Assembly (NCBI GenBank): GCA_026874595.1
Contig: CM049310.1
Span: forward strand, 6,944,001-7,008,000
Direction of reading: 5' to 3'
From: Sipunculus nudus
Taxonomy: Eukaryota > Annelida > Sipuncula > Golfingiida > Sipunculidae
Length of the DNA: 64,000 nucleotides
Under the pieces are notes generated by a model. It had not been told where the DNA came from. It worked only from the letters and a program-made list of their open reading frames with translations, and searched no databases. How positions within the stretch are numbered: position 1 is the first letter of the stretch; every line of letters begins with the position of its first letter. This document shows, one piece after another, positions 14,201 to 29,500 of the stretch. Both the position numbers and the translations under genes were made by a program.

Positions 14201-17200
14201 TCCGACATACCAACTGCTTCGCTAGAAAAGCTAGCTTCAAGAGTGAGACTGTTCGGTCCGCTTTTATGTCATCTCGTAACACACCCCCTCTTAAGAGCGT
14301 TCTGCTACCAGAACAAGACTAATTATCCCAGGAGTCACACTTTGGTGAGCTTATTCCCCGGGCCACAAAGTTGACCGTCACGTCGGACGAGCCCCCATTT
14401 TGCCTCAAAGACAAATTGCTCAGGGGGAAATATTTTGCCGATCCGGGATTCGAACCGATGTCGGAGGCGCACATGGCGTACCAACCGCTTCGCTAGAAAA
14501 GCAAGCTTCCCTAGCGAGACAGTTCGGTCCGCTTTTATGTCATCCTGTATCAATATAAAAATAACAAAGAAACAACTGGTTTTAAGGGGTATCTGATACA
14601 GTAAGTATCAGTTGAAATCGACTTCAGTTTCCCCGATGGGTAATCTAAATTCGATTTTATCTATCCCCCAAATTTCTGAATGAATATTTAATTTGCAGGA
14701 AAAGTCATCTGAAGCAGGGGTAATTTGAAATCGCTACACCAGGATATTATCTGTTTTGCCTGGTATTTGATGTAATAATATGTGTTTAACCAAGTGAGGA
14801 ATATAATAAGATTCCTTGACCAGACCACCCAATATTGCAGAGCTGTAACATGGGGATAGTACAGAATGGGAACACTTATTTGTTGATATTTATTTTTTGT
14901 TTCCCCAGATGCATGTCTTTCGTCGGACAAAGCACCAGTCAAAACCCGCAACCGGTCTTTCTAAATGAAAATTGTCTGTTACTGGTAGGTATTTGTATCT
15001 TGGTCTCCCATTGTTGTAATTCCACACCAAAATGTGACGTGTTTCCTTTGGTTATTTTACTGTGATTTAGACAAGTAGATTGTAGTTATATTTAGATAAT
15101 GATATTTCAAAATAGGCTCCTTGACGTGTTATAATGGTATTTGCTCATCTGACCTTTGAACGTAAAGATTAACACAGCCTTTTAAAAAACAGCAAAAGGA
15201 AAAAGGGGAGAACTACCATGTGTAATCACGTTGTAATGTGGTAAAATCTGGTTATTTGTTTAATATTTCTGTGACGTCACAGTTGATTTGACATAGCATG
15301 CAGTGAAAAAATGTCAAACTTGTGATATCTAGAGTTAAGAGTCAGTTAGGCCTACACAATTGTTTCTTTTATCAATATATCTCCATTTGTGAAAATATAT
15401 ATAATACGAATATAATTCTAAATCATGGTATTTTAAGTCCCTTTTACCAGTCACGTAAATTGTAAATATGCATTTGAAAATAAGAGAAAATGTGAGCATT
15501 GTAATGTATATACATGTACATACTGTATATTATTGTAAATTATTTACAGATTGGCACCCCGGCTCACGAGATTGGCCACGCCCTCGGTCTGTTTCACGAA
15601 CATTCCCGACCAGACCGTGACGATTACATATATGTCAACCATGATAACCTTTATGCAGGAAACAAGGGAAACTTCGCAAAACTCTCATTTCTACAGGCCG
15701 TTACCAAAGGCTTACCTTACGACTTCGGGTCTGTCATGCACTACGAAGGAAGAGTGAGTGAAACTTTTTTTCAAGAGGGTTTCATGGGGAAAAATAAAAC
15801 AATTAAGGGTAATAAAGGAATTTATATATAATATATAAGCTGGGATGTCTGAGGATCCGTGTTTACCGTTAACAACTATATAGAGTACTGGTATTATGTA
15901 AAGCCGGATAATTTAATGTTTTCTGTATTTAAAACCTTCTCCTATAACTTTGGTAAACACTCTGAACTAATTTTCTTATTCAGGCATTTTCCAGGAACGA
16001 GGCCGAGACGCTCGTGACCCGAGATCGTCGTTATCAACGTACCATAGGACAGAGGCAAGAAATAAGTTTCGTAGATGCCAAGGCTATCAATCTAGAATAT
16101 TGTTCAGGTTAGTCTACATGTTATAATTTCAATCATTTTAACTACATTTCCAAAATCTTACGTATCAAATAATAAGATTAAAGAAAGTATTTAGTGATTT
16201 TAAAAAATGAATCCATCCCATAGAGATTTTAGGCATGTGTCAAATATTAACATAAATCCCCGTGCACATATACCGCAGATAAATGGTGAATATTATTTTC
16301 TTAAGAAATCAGCTAAAAAAAGTATTGCTAACTTGGAATGAAGTGTACTTGTGCATTTATAATAAATTTGCGACAGTCTACCTTAAGTCTACCTTACACA
16401 CACCAGGAAGCCAGTAACAATATACAAATGAAGAGCTGTTTGTCTTTTACCTTTCCAGATAGGTGTAACGCGGACACCCTCGAGCTTCCCTGTGAAAACG
16501 GTGGGTATCAAGACCCAAAATACTGTGAGAGATGTATATGCCCTGATGGTTTCGAAGGTAACTTCTGTCAGCGCCTTGCCACAGCCAAAGGCGGCGGTAA
16601 GTATTTCCTCATCGAATATACCTCATTAGAAGATACCTCATTAATAGGGTCTGTAGCAATGAAGTAATATATCAAACTTCAGTTGAAAGGCACATGTGAG
16701 TCACTGTGGTAACCTTTTAAACGTCACAATTTTATCGATCGTTGTAAGTTTAATATTGTTGAAACAAACCTCATGTTTCAGTATTTCTCACGCTGAATAC
16801 TGTAGTTGCCTATTTTTATTCGCGTAGGTTTTAATTTCGCTATATTCCCGAATGTTAAATAATTGCAAATAAAAAACCCTCGAGAATATGAGACGCCATA
16901 AATTATGATGAATAAATAGGGATGGTGCAACTGCACAAAAAGATTAGTTATCACACTTCAAGCAGAGCAGGCATGATGCATCTGCACAAAGAGAGAAGTT
17001 ATAAACCTCAGCCTCATTAGCAACCCAATTTAAACTTGGTATTGAAACTGGCCCATACATACAAGCATTAATAAATGTAAAAAAAACGCCGTAATCACTG
17101 CGGATATATCTACTGTGACACAAGTTAATAATTGAACTAGAAATGAGTGAGCTGCTGTAGGATTATCCTTAATGTAAAATCAATACAAATACTGCTGTAC

Positions 17201-20200
17201 TTAAATTTAATAGGTTCTGTTTTTGCGAACTTTCAGCCTCGCGAATATAAAGCCTACCACAGTATCTCTTTCTGCTGCATACTTCTAATCAACACCTTGC
17301 ACTTATAATAAACGCAAAGTCGCTTCCGTGACTCCGGCCACTTGCATGCACCAGTTTAATATTGATTTTGTAGGATCCTGCGGTGGGACTCTATACGCCT
17401 CAGACACAGAGCAGTCGTTACAGTCACCAGGCTACGACACCGGGTCGTACAGGGATGGACAGGAATGTACATGGGTCATCAAGGTGAGTCCAGGAGAACT
17501 AGGAATTAATGACCAGTGATATATAGATAACAACAAAGGAAATGAAACGTAGTAACTGGGTTATAGCACTTTGTAATGTTCTGACTTTAAATTATATCAG
17601 AAGCCATATATACATCTCATTAATCTAACTCTAATATGTAATACTTTAGTGAGCTAAGTGTTGTCATTTTTCGTCTGATATTTTCTTTAATAGTCATTGT
17701 TGGGTGTGGTGTTATTAAGGTTGTTTTGCTGCTCCATTGCACATCTGGATGTGTATATAATTCTTCTGTTCAAGTTTTTCTCACAATATTCTTGCATCTG
17801 GCATGAGTGAGTTTACCAAAAACTTTTGTCACATTTGTCTAGTTCCTATAGTTAAATTATTTCTTTCATTGTTAATTGTTTAAATTTGTTCTCATATTAT
17901 ATACCAAAGGCTTCCCAACAAAAGAAAGTCGAAGTCCGGTTTGATGGTGAATTCGGCATGTTTTGCCCAAGCGGGGTCTGTATGCACTTCGTAGAATTGA
18001 AGTTCAAGTCGGACATTAGCAACACAGGCCCGAGGCAAGTTTTGTTCCAGTCTTGTCTTCTCCTCTTTTTTTGTACTTGCGGACAATTGTTGTTTGCCAG
18101 TGAGGCGAGCATAATTAAAAAACAGATTTCTGTTTATTTTTAAAGATACGCCTCGTGTCTTACACAATATACACAGTGCTATCTAAGTATCAGAACCATT
18201 TGTCGATGTTATGTCCATATTCTACTGGTGTGAATTTCATTAGACAAATATGATAACGATTGTGACATAAATTTCAGATTTTGTAGCAAGGAACGCCCAC
18301 GTGACGTGGTGATCTCTGAGCGTCCCCAGATGGTTGTACTGATGCGAGCAAGTTCTGAGCTGGTCGCAGACCAGGAGGACCGTCGGGGATTTCGTCTTTT
18401 GTACAAACAAGGTCTGTACTTTATCTGATTGGATCTTTGATGTGCAAATATTATGTTTTCTTTAAAAAAACCTGATGAATTCCTTGCTTTTTGCGACCTG
18501 TGATCCAGAAGAAGCAATTTGCGACTTGCCGTAAATGTTTTCCATGATCGTGCCTATGACCACTTATATTCCAAATGGGAAAGATATAAGCAAGGTTATA
18601 ATGTTTCTGTATAACAACATTTACCTGGAGGGTATGGAGAGTTTACCTGAACGTTTTAATGTACAAGGGGCAAAATAATCAAAGCTGATGCAAGTGGCAT
18701 AAAAATTAAAAACAAACGATTAATCAAGTAATTTTCATTACCGGAAACCATGGAAATGAATTCATTGGTGCACTAAATCTTTAATAAAGAACGTTTTGCA
18801 GCAATTATTAATTTGCCTTGGCTCATGCCATTTTGAAAGGAAACGCTGATCTTTAACTTATTTCGCTCCAGTCACGGGTGAAGTCTGCAACCCGGACCCT
18901 TGTCTAAACGGAGGAACGTGTACCCCATCCGGACCGAAGACTTGTGCTTGCCCTTCCGGCTACAGTGGCGACGTCTGTGAACAAGGTAAGTAAAAAATAC
19001 ATTTTTTGGAAAAGGAAAGACACTTATAAGCCTAATACTATCCAAAATATAACCAAATAACGTATATAATGATAATTATAATAACAATCATCATCATCAT
19101 CATCATATAATTATAATTAGAAATATCATTACTATTATTATCAGCATCTTACTCATTATTATTACTAAGTGATTTATTTTAGATGTCAGCTTTAACTTAT
19201 ATGTTTCTATATTTTCTGGCAAAGTTATGACAATTTTGTTCATTACTCTTATTTTAGTGACAGGGGAAGTGGACGGTAACACCCCCTGCGCCCGCCGGCC
19301 TTGTTTGAATGGCGGACGATGTCTTGAAGAAGGTACCGGCTACCGGTGTCAGTGTGCTGAAGGATACTCCGGCGTAAATTGTCAAACACGTGGTCCCGGT
19401 AAACATTTTCTCCAATCAGACAGAGCACCATATAAGCTAGTATTTTAAAAGCACAATATTTCAAAACAACACACACCCTCTACACATTTACATGTTATTT
19501 CTTAAGCTAAATGATATTTATTTACCGATTTCTGCATCGAACAATTTTTTTTTATAAATTTGATATAATAATAAAGTTCGTTTGACCCGAATATTACTCT
19601 TTTTCAATTCAAATTGACAGTTACTGATCCTTGCGCTCGTAATCCGTGTTTGAACAACGGCAGATGTTACAGAGAAGGCAGCAGCTATGGGTGTCAATGT
19701 CCCGAAGGGTTCACCGGGTCCAGATGCGAAACACGTGAACAGGGTACGTACCTTCGCCACCAGGTGTCTCCTATGTGTGCCCAGCAGAATCTCTTTCATC
19801 TCTCTCAAAGCTATGTTTGTGTGTATATATATGTATTAGAAAATTGGAGCATAGCTCGAGTTATTTGCATAAGTATTGTTCAAATGTGCACCTTTATAAA
19901 TATTATATTTGGTTTGGTACACTTCAATTGCTGGTACAACCAGGGGCGTCAATGCGGGGGGGGGGGGGGGTATATACCACCTCCCCCCAATTTTTAGCAA
20001 TGGGGATGGTCAAAGTACTCCCCCCCCCCCCATGATATTCGGGGAATACTATTTATATATCGGACAAGAAATATATTAATAATTATAATTATAGATTTTG
20101 GTTCCTTTTCTAAGTTTACAATGAAATATTATACATCTAACTTTGTTTAGAGTTAACATATACTTGAAACATAAGGCCATAAAATATATAAAAGACATGG

Positions 20201-20463
20201 TTCTCAGGCACTGCTCGCGTCAATTTTAATCCCCCGCACCAAAAATTGCTATTTTGATTTTCCAACTGAGAGCTCCAGCCGCTCGGAAAATTCTTTAAAG
20301 AAGATAAAATGATTCAAATTTTATAATATTTCCTTTCTAATGTAGTATGTAGTGATTTAACCTTTTTAGCAAAAAAAAATGTCATTATCATGATTTTCCC
20401 TGGTCATTTGACATTTTTATCGAAAAATACAAAAAAGATTAAAATAAATAAATAAATTACCCG

Positions 20464-20558
<95 letters not shown>

Positions 20559-23500
20559 CGAGCGAGAGTCATCCCCTCCCTACCCCCTACCCTTTAGGAC
20601 AAATTGACACATTGACGCCACTGGGTATAACTCTCTGTTTTCCATTCTTTCTGTGAATCTAGGAGCGATACTACATAGTTTTATTTTTCATTTGGTTTAC
20701 TTGTACCGAAGTTTAGTATTAAATTTAGTATTAAATTAACGTTTGTCTTGAATCCTTACTATTTCTGTTTCAAATTTTCGAATATTAAATTATATTTTAC
20801 TGTTTTTTTTAGTTTACTGTATATTTCTCAATTTTCGCCTTTTCAGAATGCAAGAGACGTTCAACTGACCTTAATAATATATTTTTCATTTTAAATGACA
20901 GTCACTGATCCCTGCGCTCGTAACCCGTGTTATAACAACGGCAGATGTTACAGAGAAGGCAACAGCTACCGTTGTCAGTGCCCTGAGGGGTTCACCGGTG
21001 CGAGGTGTGAAACGCAACGGCCAGGTAACTATGTTATCAAATGCAAGGCTCTGAGTTAATATAATAAATGGTGACAATGACAAATGAATACAAAAAGGGT
21101 CTTCCTCTCCCCGCAACCTATCCTACTGCCCTGGGTCAAGAGATTTTATAATGGTGAACGATAGCGCTTCCTCTGAAAACAAAAATTATATCAAAGTTTA
21201 CTTGCTAAATTATATTTTCCTGTTTTTTTTAAATTACTGTATATTTATCAAATTTCGCTTTTTCAGGATGCAAAAGACGTTCATCTTACCTTAATACTAT
21301 TTTTTTTATTTTAAATGACAGTCACTGATCCCTGCGCTCGTAACCCGTGTTATAACAACGGCAGATGTTACAGAGAAGGCAACAGCTACCGTTGTCAGTG
21401 CCCCGACGGGTTTACCGGTGCCAGGTGTGAAACGCAACGGCCAGGTAACTATGTTTCAAATGCAAGGCTCTGAGTTAATATAATAAATGGTGACAATGAC
21501 AAATGAATACAAAAAGGGTCTTCCTCTCCCCGCAACCTATCCTACTGCCCTGGGTCAAGAGATTTTATAATGGTGAACGATAGCGCTTCCTCTGAAAACA
21601 AAAATTATATCAAAGTTTACTTGCTAAATTATATTTTCCTGTTTTTTTTTAAATTACTGTATATTTATCAAATTTCGCTTTTTCAGGATGCAAAAGACGT
21701 TCATCTTACCTTAATACTATTTTTTTTTATTTTAAATGACAGTCACTGATCCCTGCGCTCGTAACCCGTGTTATAACAACGGCAGATGTTACAGAGAAGG
21801 CAACAGCTACCGTTGTCAGTGCCCCGACGGGTTTACCGGTGCCAGGTGTGAAACGCAACGGCCAGGTAACTATGTTTCAAATGCAAGGCTCTGAGTAACA
21901 TACAATAAATTGTGGCAATGTATACACGAAAGGTCTTCCTCTCCCAACGCAGCCACCCATCCTACTGTCCTGTGTCAAGAGATTTTATAATGGTGAACAA
22001 TAGCGCTTCCTCTGAAAACAAAAATTATATCAAAGTTTCCTTATTAAATTATTTCTTTGGGGTTTTATATTACTGTATGTTTCTCCATTTCTCCTTTTCA
22101 GGATGCAAGAGACGTTTATCTTACCTTAATACTTTTTTTTTCATTTTAAATAACAGTTACTGATCCCTGCGCTCGTAACCCGTGTTATAACAACGGCAGA
22201 TGTTACAGAGAAGGCAACAGCTACCGGTGTCAATGTCCTGAGGGGTTCACCGGTGCCAGGTGTGAAACACAACGGCCAGGTAACCGTTTTGATTTGAGGC
22301 TGCGAATTCCTATGAAATTTCCAACGCACAAAAACTGTAGGTACGATGTCCCTGACGCATACATTAGTAAATGGCCTGGTGTCAAATGATTCTATAGTGA
22401 TAAACGCCTTCTAAAAACAACGATTATTCCATTGCTTACAGGGTAAAGGACAGCTTATAGTGTGACATTTATCTGAACTCTGAAACTTAGGTAGAACACG
22501 ACTGCACTGAAAATGTACACTTTGTATATAATGGTCCGTACAAATCGGCATGTTTACTTGTTCGATTATCCTGTTCTTTTCTATTTTTTCATAATTGAAA
22601 TTCACAGGAGATATCATACAGTTTTGCTTATTCTTTAGAGTCGTAAAGCGCCGAATAAAGGAAATGTTCTTATAACCTTTGTCTTACGCTATTACTAATT
22701 ATTTTTTCATTTTAAATGACAGGCACTGATCCCTGCGCTCGTAACCCGTGTTATAACAACGGCAGATGTTACAGAGAAGGCAACAGCTATCGGTGTCAGT
22801 GTCCTGAGGGGTTCACCGGTGCCAGGTGTGAAACACGTGAACAGGGTACGTACCTTCGCCACCCGATGTCTGTTATGTGTACCTAGTTGAATCTCTTTCA
22901 CACTCGCTAAGCTATGTTTCTGTGTATATAAGTATTAGAAAATTTAAGCATCGCATGAATTTTAAGGTAAGAATTGTTTAACAACAGGTAACGTTATATT
23001 TCTGTAACCTTTCTTCAAGGTTTTTAATTTTCTTTGCACCTTTTCTTTTTAGAAATCAAACAGGATACTATTTTATGTTAGTATTCTTGGTAACACGAGA
23101 TACAAAGATACGAATCTTAAAAAAAAAACGTTCACCTTAATCATTACAGAGTTTTTATTCTTTTCCATATCACAGTAACTGATCCCTGTGGTCGCCGCCC
23201 GTGTTTAAATAACGGAAGGTGTTTGAGAGAAGGAAACAGTTACCGGTGCCAGTGTCCTGAAGGGTTCACAGGCGAAAACTGTCAAACAGGTGAGAGGAGT
23301 TAATAGTTTTTTCCTGAAAACGTATTTTGTATTACATGAAATATCACCCAATTGGGAAAACCACTGTTTAAAACTCCGAGAATACCCGTGTTTCCACATT
23401 AAGCCTTTACCGTAAATGTGGCATGCTAGGGCTAATGGAAGCTCCAGTTGTAAAGGGTTAAAGTACATCGAACCGTCATACTACATGGAGTCGTTAACAG

Positions 23501-26500
23501 GTGTTGAACAAACAACAGCTATTCCACGGAATTTGCACATTTATAAATTCATATAATAGATAAAATTATATTTATATAAGTTTATATAAACTTATCAGTT
23601 CACTTGTACAATGAACCGTTCATGTATTCTTCTTCAGTGCCTATGTCTCTACATATAATCTTAACTGCTCAGGGTATACTCAGGTTAATGGGAACCAAAT
23701 CATGGCAATCTAGGTGTTAGTCTCATGCAGTATTTTTCCTGCATTTAGGGATATAGTTTCACGGAGACCCTTTCAGATTAGAGTGCCCTGGAAGGCCGCG
23801 CGTACAATTACAAAAATTTGAAAATAAAAAATTTATATAAATTGAATACTTCACTGATTGACATGTACAGATAGTTTGTAACATAAAATGTTTATACAAA
23901 TAATATACTTCAATCAAACAGATATATATTATGATAATGTATTTCTTTTCTTCTTAATCCCTCAGGTAATCCATGCAACAGCAGACCGTGTAGGAATGGA
24001 GGTACCTGCTACAATACGGGCGCTGGCTTTACCTGCAGATGTCGTGAGGGGTACAGCGGTCGAAAGTGTGAAACGGGTAAGTTGTAATAATCAGGAAGAG
24101 GGTAAACAATGATAAGTTCTTGAGTTGTAAATGGTTAATATTAACGCTTAAAAATAGGAAGAAACTCCAAAAAATTCAAGAACAAAATATTTTATTTTAC
24201 ACGAAAGCTATAGAATTTCAACGTAACACACATGAACAAACCTATTCTCCATATAGAATGATTATAAGAGAGTATTAGCAATGGAATTTAGACATATGAC
24301 TTGTTCACCTACATATCTTACTAAGATCATAGTTCCGGGCAAATATGGCCGTTATTTATCACTAGCATCTAAAGAGGAATTAATTGTGATAAAATATGGA
24401 TACATCTTGTTGTCCACGGACCTCGTATAAATGAACACACGTTGTACCATTGACCATTTGTTTTATGAAAATAGATAGCGGCATCACAACGCTCTGAACA
24501 TTTTAACAGTTTTTAACATAAATAGCCAATGTATTTTACATCAGTATCTTTATATTTTAGACCTGTAGAGGCTTCTAATGATAATCACGTTATCTATTTT
24601 TAAAAGAGACCTGCTCCAAGCTTTCTAAGAGTATTTCTTTGGCTGAACGTTTGAATCAATACGTCACCTGATCTTAATTATATCATCAAGGCTTTTATTA
24701 GGCACAATTTGGAAAAGTACGGAAATTCCTTGAAAAAGATATGTGAATCACATACTTTATCCATTCAGATATGTTGTAACAAAGCATATTTTTTCTTACA
24801 ATCCAACAGGTAATCCATGCAGTGGAAGACCTTGTTGGAATGGAGGGACCTGCTATAACACGGGCTCAGGCTTTACCTGTTATTGCCGTGAGGGATACAG
24901 CGGGCGACGGTGTGAAACACGTATGTTACAAAAATTTAATAAACAAACTTAAGGTATGAAATAGCTCCGATACAGGTCGTGTCATTCTGATAACGGTATC
25001 GAAGTGCACTTTAACTAATAGTACAATCAATGGAGAAGGTTGCACATACTTTACAGCATCGATGCCGATACACACAAAGGTCTTCCTTCAACAGAGAGTA
25101 AACTGATATCGCAACGTGACTAAACTGTTAAAGAAATATTATGCCAACAATGTGTGTATTTTCTACTTTTATGTTTCATTGACTGTCCTCGTTTGCACAC
25201 TATCGTCATGTTTACCCGGGGTCTCACTACTAAAAATAATAATATAACTGACTCCGAAGTTTAAGGAACGTCTACTTTAGGATTTGCATGTTTTGTCGCC
25301 ATGTCATCATTGAAATAAATGGCTAACCTCTTTGATCAAATAGAATAACCGTAAACAAATTGAAAAAAAGAGACATCACTTTCAGGTTGTAGACATGACT
25401 TCCTTATTCATATTTAGCAACCCAGAATGCAGAAGAATGTCTTATAAATACCCCTATGTTGTCTGCACGAAGGGGTTAAAACAGTCTAAATATTCTTGTA
25501 AACGATATTTATTCTTAGTGGCTACTTTATTTTTCACATGTCTCATACATAAGGTGTCAAGAATGTTTCCCATTCGAAAAAGACAAGACCTGTTGTAAAA
25601 GTTCTAATATTGGATTTTTGTGGTTATCATATCATGACAAGTTGTCACTTGGTAAAAACATCAATATCAGGACTTTCAGACAAACGACAACATTTTAAAT
25701 GGTCCGAGGCTCCAGTACAGAGCCTTCGCAGTGTCCCAGGAAATGTTAAAACATATCTTTCAACGGTATGTACCGCTATGTTGTAATAAAAAAACTTATC
25801 TGACAATCCCTCAGGTAATCCATGCAACAGCAGACCGTGTAGGAATGGAGGTACCTGCTACAACACGGGCTCAGGATTTACCTGCAGATGTCGTGAGGGG
25901 TATAGCGGGAAACAGTGTGAAAATCGTAAGTTGTAAATACGGGAAGATATCATATAGGGGGAAACAAAATCATTTAGTCAGCGTATGGTGATAAAAATAG
26001 CTTAAAAGAATAATTACTTTGTATAGCTACGTCACAGATATTAATCTGGTTTCCCCGGGATGTTAACCGTAACGTCACATGATATGGAGATGGTGACTAG
26101 TCTTTTTCTGATGCATTATACAAACGGTATTCTCTATTGGTCTGTTGTTGCATATCCTGATTTTAATATTATATTGTCATGTCAACCAAAGGTCTCACTT
26201 CCGGCGTGCTTTACAACGTTATTAGCATGTCATATAATTGATAGGGTCACGAAAAAAGTGTAAAAGTATGATTCAAAATAGGTGTTATAGCAACGACCGC
26301 ACCCTCGATGCTGTAAAGGCCTTTAAACTCCGGCCGGGTTTAACGATTTTCTGAAACTTCTAAATTTACTGAAAAAAATTCCTTAATCAAATAGAATGAT
26401 CGTTGAAAAGTACATTATCGATGAGTTGAGGACATATTACCTCCCATTAAGACTAGATGAGGATTTTGTTTTAACAGAAGTGGTAAAATTAGTCTTGTGG

Positions 26501-29500
26501 CCGTAACTTCGTAATGCCTACACCAAGAAATTGAAAAGTTCGAATTTACCGAGTCCTGTTGAGTCAATTATTAGTAATTTATGAAGTCATCGGCGAGTCC
26601 CATACAGTGATTGTCTGTTTTATTCTTCGTTCCTGATCCAACCATACGAGCATATAAGTTGTAAAAATACATTTTTCTACAAATACTTCAGGTAACCCAT
26701 GCAGCAGCGACCCCTGTAGGAATGATGGAACCTGCTTTAACACAGGGTCGACTTTTACCTGTCGGTGCCGCGAGGGATACAGGGGGCGCCAGTGTGAAAC
26801 GTGTAAGTTGCAAAATTCTGGAAGTTCAGCGCATGTTGACAATGGTCTCGAATTATGCCTAAAAATAATAGAGAGAAACTAATTCGCAGCCAGCCGGTGG
26901 TCATATACTGCAAAGGCGACGTTTGCTAGCAGTTGTGAAAAAAAAACAGAATGTGAAATTAATATTGAACTAATTAAACACGACTACTGCAACAGGGGTG
27001 TACGATGCATGGAGGATACAATCCCTGATATAACTCTACCTTTAGAGCAAATCGAGCCATTTGATAATATGGTTAACTGACGGATTATAAACGCAGGCAT
27101 GTTTGAAAAGTCTAAGTCATCCAGGTCTCCTGTATTTCATTCCTTAGTCAATTTCGTTACAAGCAAGACAGGAAAGTGAAGATTCTGTGCACACACAGAA
27201 GCCGTCATTCATCACTGTGATATTTATCATGATGATAAGCCTATGGTTTTAATAATTTTCAAATTTTGGACGATCAGGTTTGATGTATGAAAAAAAAAGA
27301 AAACACAGTCATGTGACATAGTTAGTTTGTTGTATGAGGGTAAATGGAAAATAAGGGCGCTGCTTGATTTCAGACGAGAATCCTTGCAGCAGCAGACCTT
27401 GTAGAAACGGAGGTTGGTGCCGTTACCTGGGGACAAATTTTCAATGTGTGTGTCGCCCTGAGTTCACGGGAAGGTATTGTGAAACGGGTAAGTAGAAATA
27501 TCATTCAGAATTCCACATTCCATTTTTATAATTGCACGCAATGTACCCCCCCCCCCCCCCCCCCTCCTTTCTACCTAACCAGCGGAACCATCTGAAGATA
27601 AGGGGAGGAGACCAGTTGTTATCAGCGCTATATTGACACGTTAGGACTACTATATATTATTAAGCCCACTACGAAATACCAAACATATTTACTGTTACAA
27701 AGTATGTTACATATAGACATGTATTTATCTCAGTATTTATATCTTGAATAGGTAAACAGGTTTTACTTTGTTCGCAAGGCAGCCTTAAATAATGGTTTCG
27801 ATACCCAAACTACAAAACCGTTTGTAACAATTTGATTGCCAAACATGATATAAAGTTCAGGCATACTTAGCTACGGTTTCTTTATTTCTGTAATAATCTT
27901 CATTACAGTAAAACGGATTATCTCGTTCGCTAGTCAGATTTAATATACGTTTTGACAGCTAAAACTAAAAATATAATTTACGTTATAATAGTCAATGGGT
28001 CTGCTGAACTCATCCATAATTTTATATGTTTATATTCTTGAATATTTATTAAGGTTTGCTTCTTTATTAACAGAAGTACAAGCCTGCGGCAGCAGTCCAT
28101 GTAGGAACGGGGGCACCTGCTACAACTCAGGAAGAGGTTTCGTCTGCAGGTGCCGAGAGGGCTATTCAGGGAGGCAATGTGAATCAGGTAATGACAAATT
28201 AAAATATGTTTTGGTTTACACATAGTTTATTTTACTTCTTTATTTAAATTTGAATGACTCATCTATCACATTGAATCAACCAGCTCTGACCGTATCTTTA
28301 CACAACAATATGTTACATTTATGTGAATGTATTAAATTCAATTTTAATTCTATCGCCCGTGAAAGTACTCTCTATTTCAAATAGACTTTTTGTCGATTAA
28401 ATAATAATAATAATAAAAATAATAATAATAATAGTAATAATAATAATGAGTAATAACATACGCACACGTTCGTATGATAGTGATTGGTATAATATAAACC
28501 AAAGTACGTCTTTAAACAGAAATAACTGTCCTTAATGTTTAACATCGTAAAAATTGTGAAATGTGAAGTAATTATCATAACTGATCGTGTAGACTTATGA
28601 AAATAATAAGTAAAAATATGAAATAAAGTATCGTATGCAGTTTATCGCTCAATGTGTTTTAAATGCCAATCATCCAGCAACAAAGAGGACACCAGTCAAT
28701 TAATGTAAAGGGCGCCAGCTTTCTTAAAGGTTAGATACCAGACAAACACCAGACTATCTTAAATGTGATTGTTTGTACCTGTTTCAGATAACAATCCATG
28801 TCAGAGTCGTCCCTGTATGAACGATGGCCAGTGCTACCCTATTTCCGGCGGAAGATACTATTGTTACTGCGGTAGTGGGTTCTCAGGGGAAAGATGTCAG
28901 ACAGGTAAGTCTCTTCATGCTGTTAATATGTTGTGCGTTTGGTTCATATGTTTTATTTTAAGCCCCGCTTGCATGAGTGTCTATTTCTGGATATATCAAG
29001 CCTGGGAACTCGGCTGTTAGTTCGTGCCAATGTGGCTAGTTTAAGGGATTTCCGACGAATTAATCACTTGATACGTACTGGTGGTAAAAAACCCACCTTG
29101 TCCAGGTTAGAATGTCACAAGGGATAAATGACAAGTTCTGTAAAGATTCATATTTCATGTCTAGGTATAAAAAAGTACCCATAAATACATTCATGCATAT
29201 AAATTCATACAGGTACAACTTCTATAACCACACAAACTAAAATAAGATATGAAATAGCTTTGCACCCAGTTATAGAACAAATGACTTGACATTTCTTGAT
29301 TATTCCTAAAAAAATAGGTTTTACATAAATTACTGTATTCTGTATTCTGTATTCTATATTCCTTAAACATACTCTCTGCGATGGATATAAAGATAAATTG
29401 TTAATATATAATGTTACGGAACCTAATATAACAGATCACGTATGCGTGATGAACACGAATTCTGTAACGGAAATAAAAAAAATCAGATTCTGTAAAACTA

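Noticed and set aside
20886-22901. Set of similar minus-strand frames across the EGF array
   Set aside because: These are antisense shadows of the duplicated EGF exons; the plus-strand reading has conserved cysteines and splice sites.
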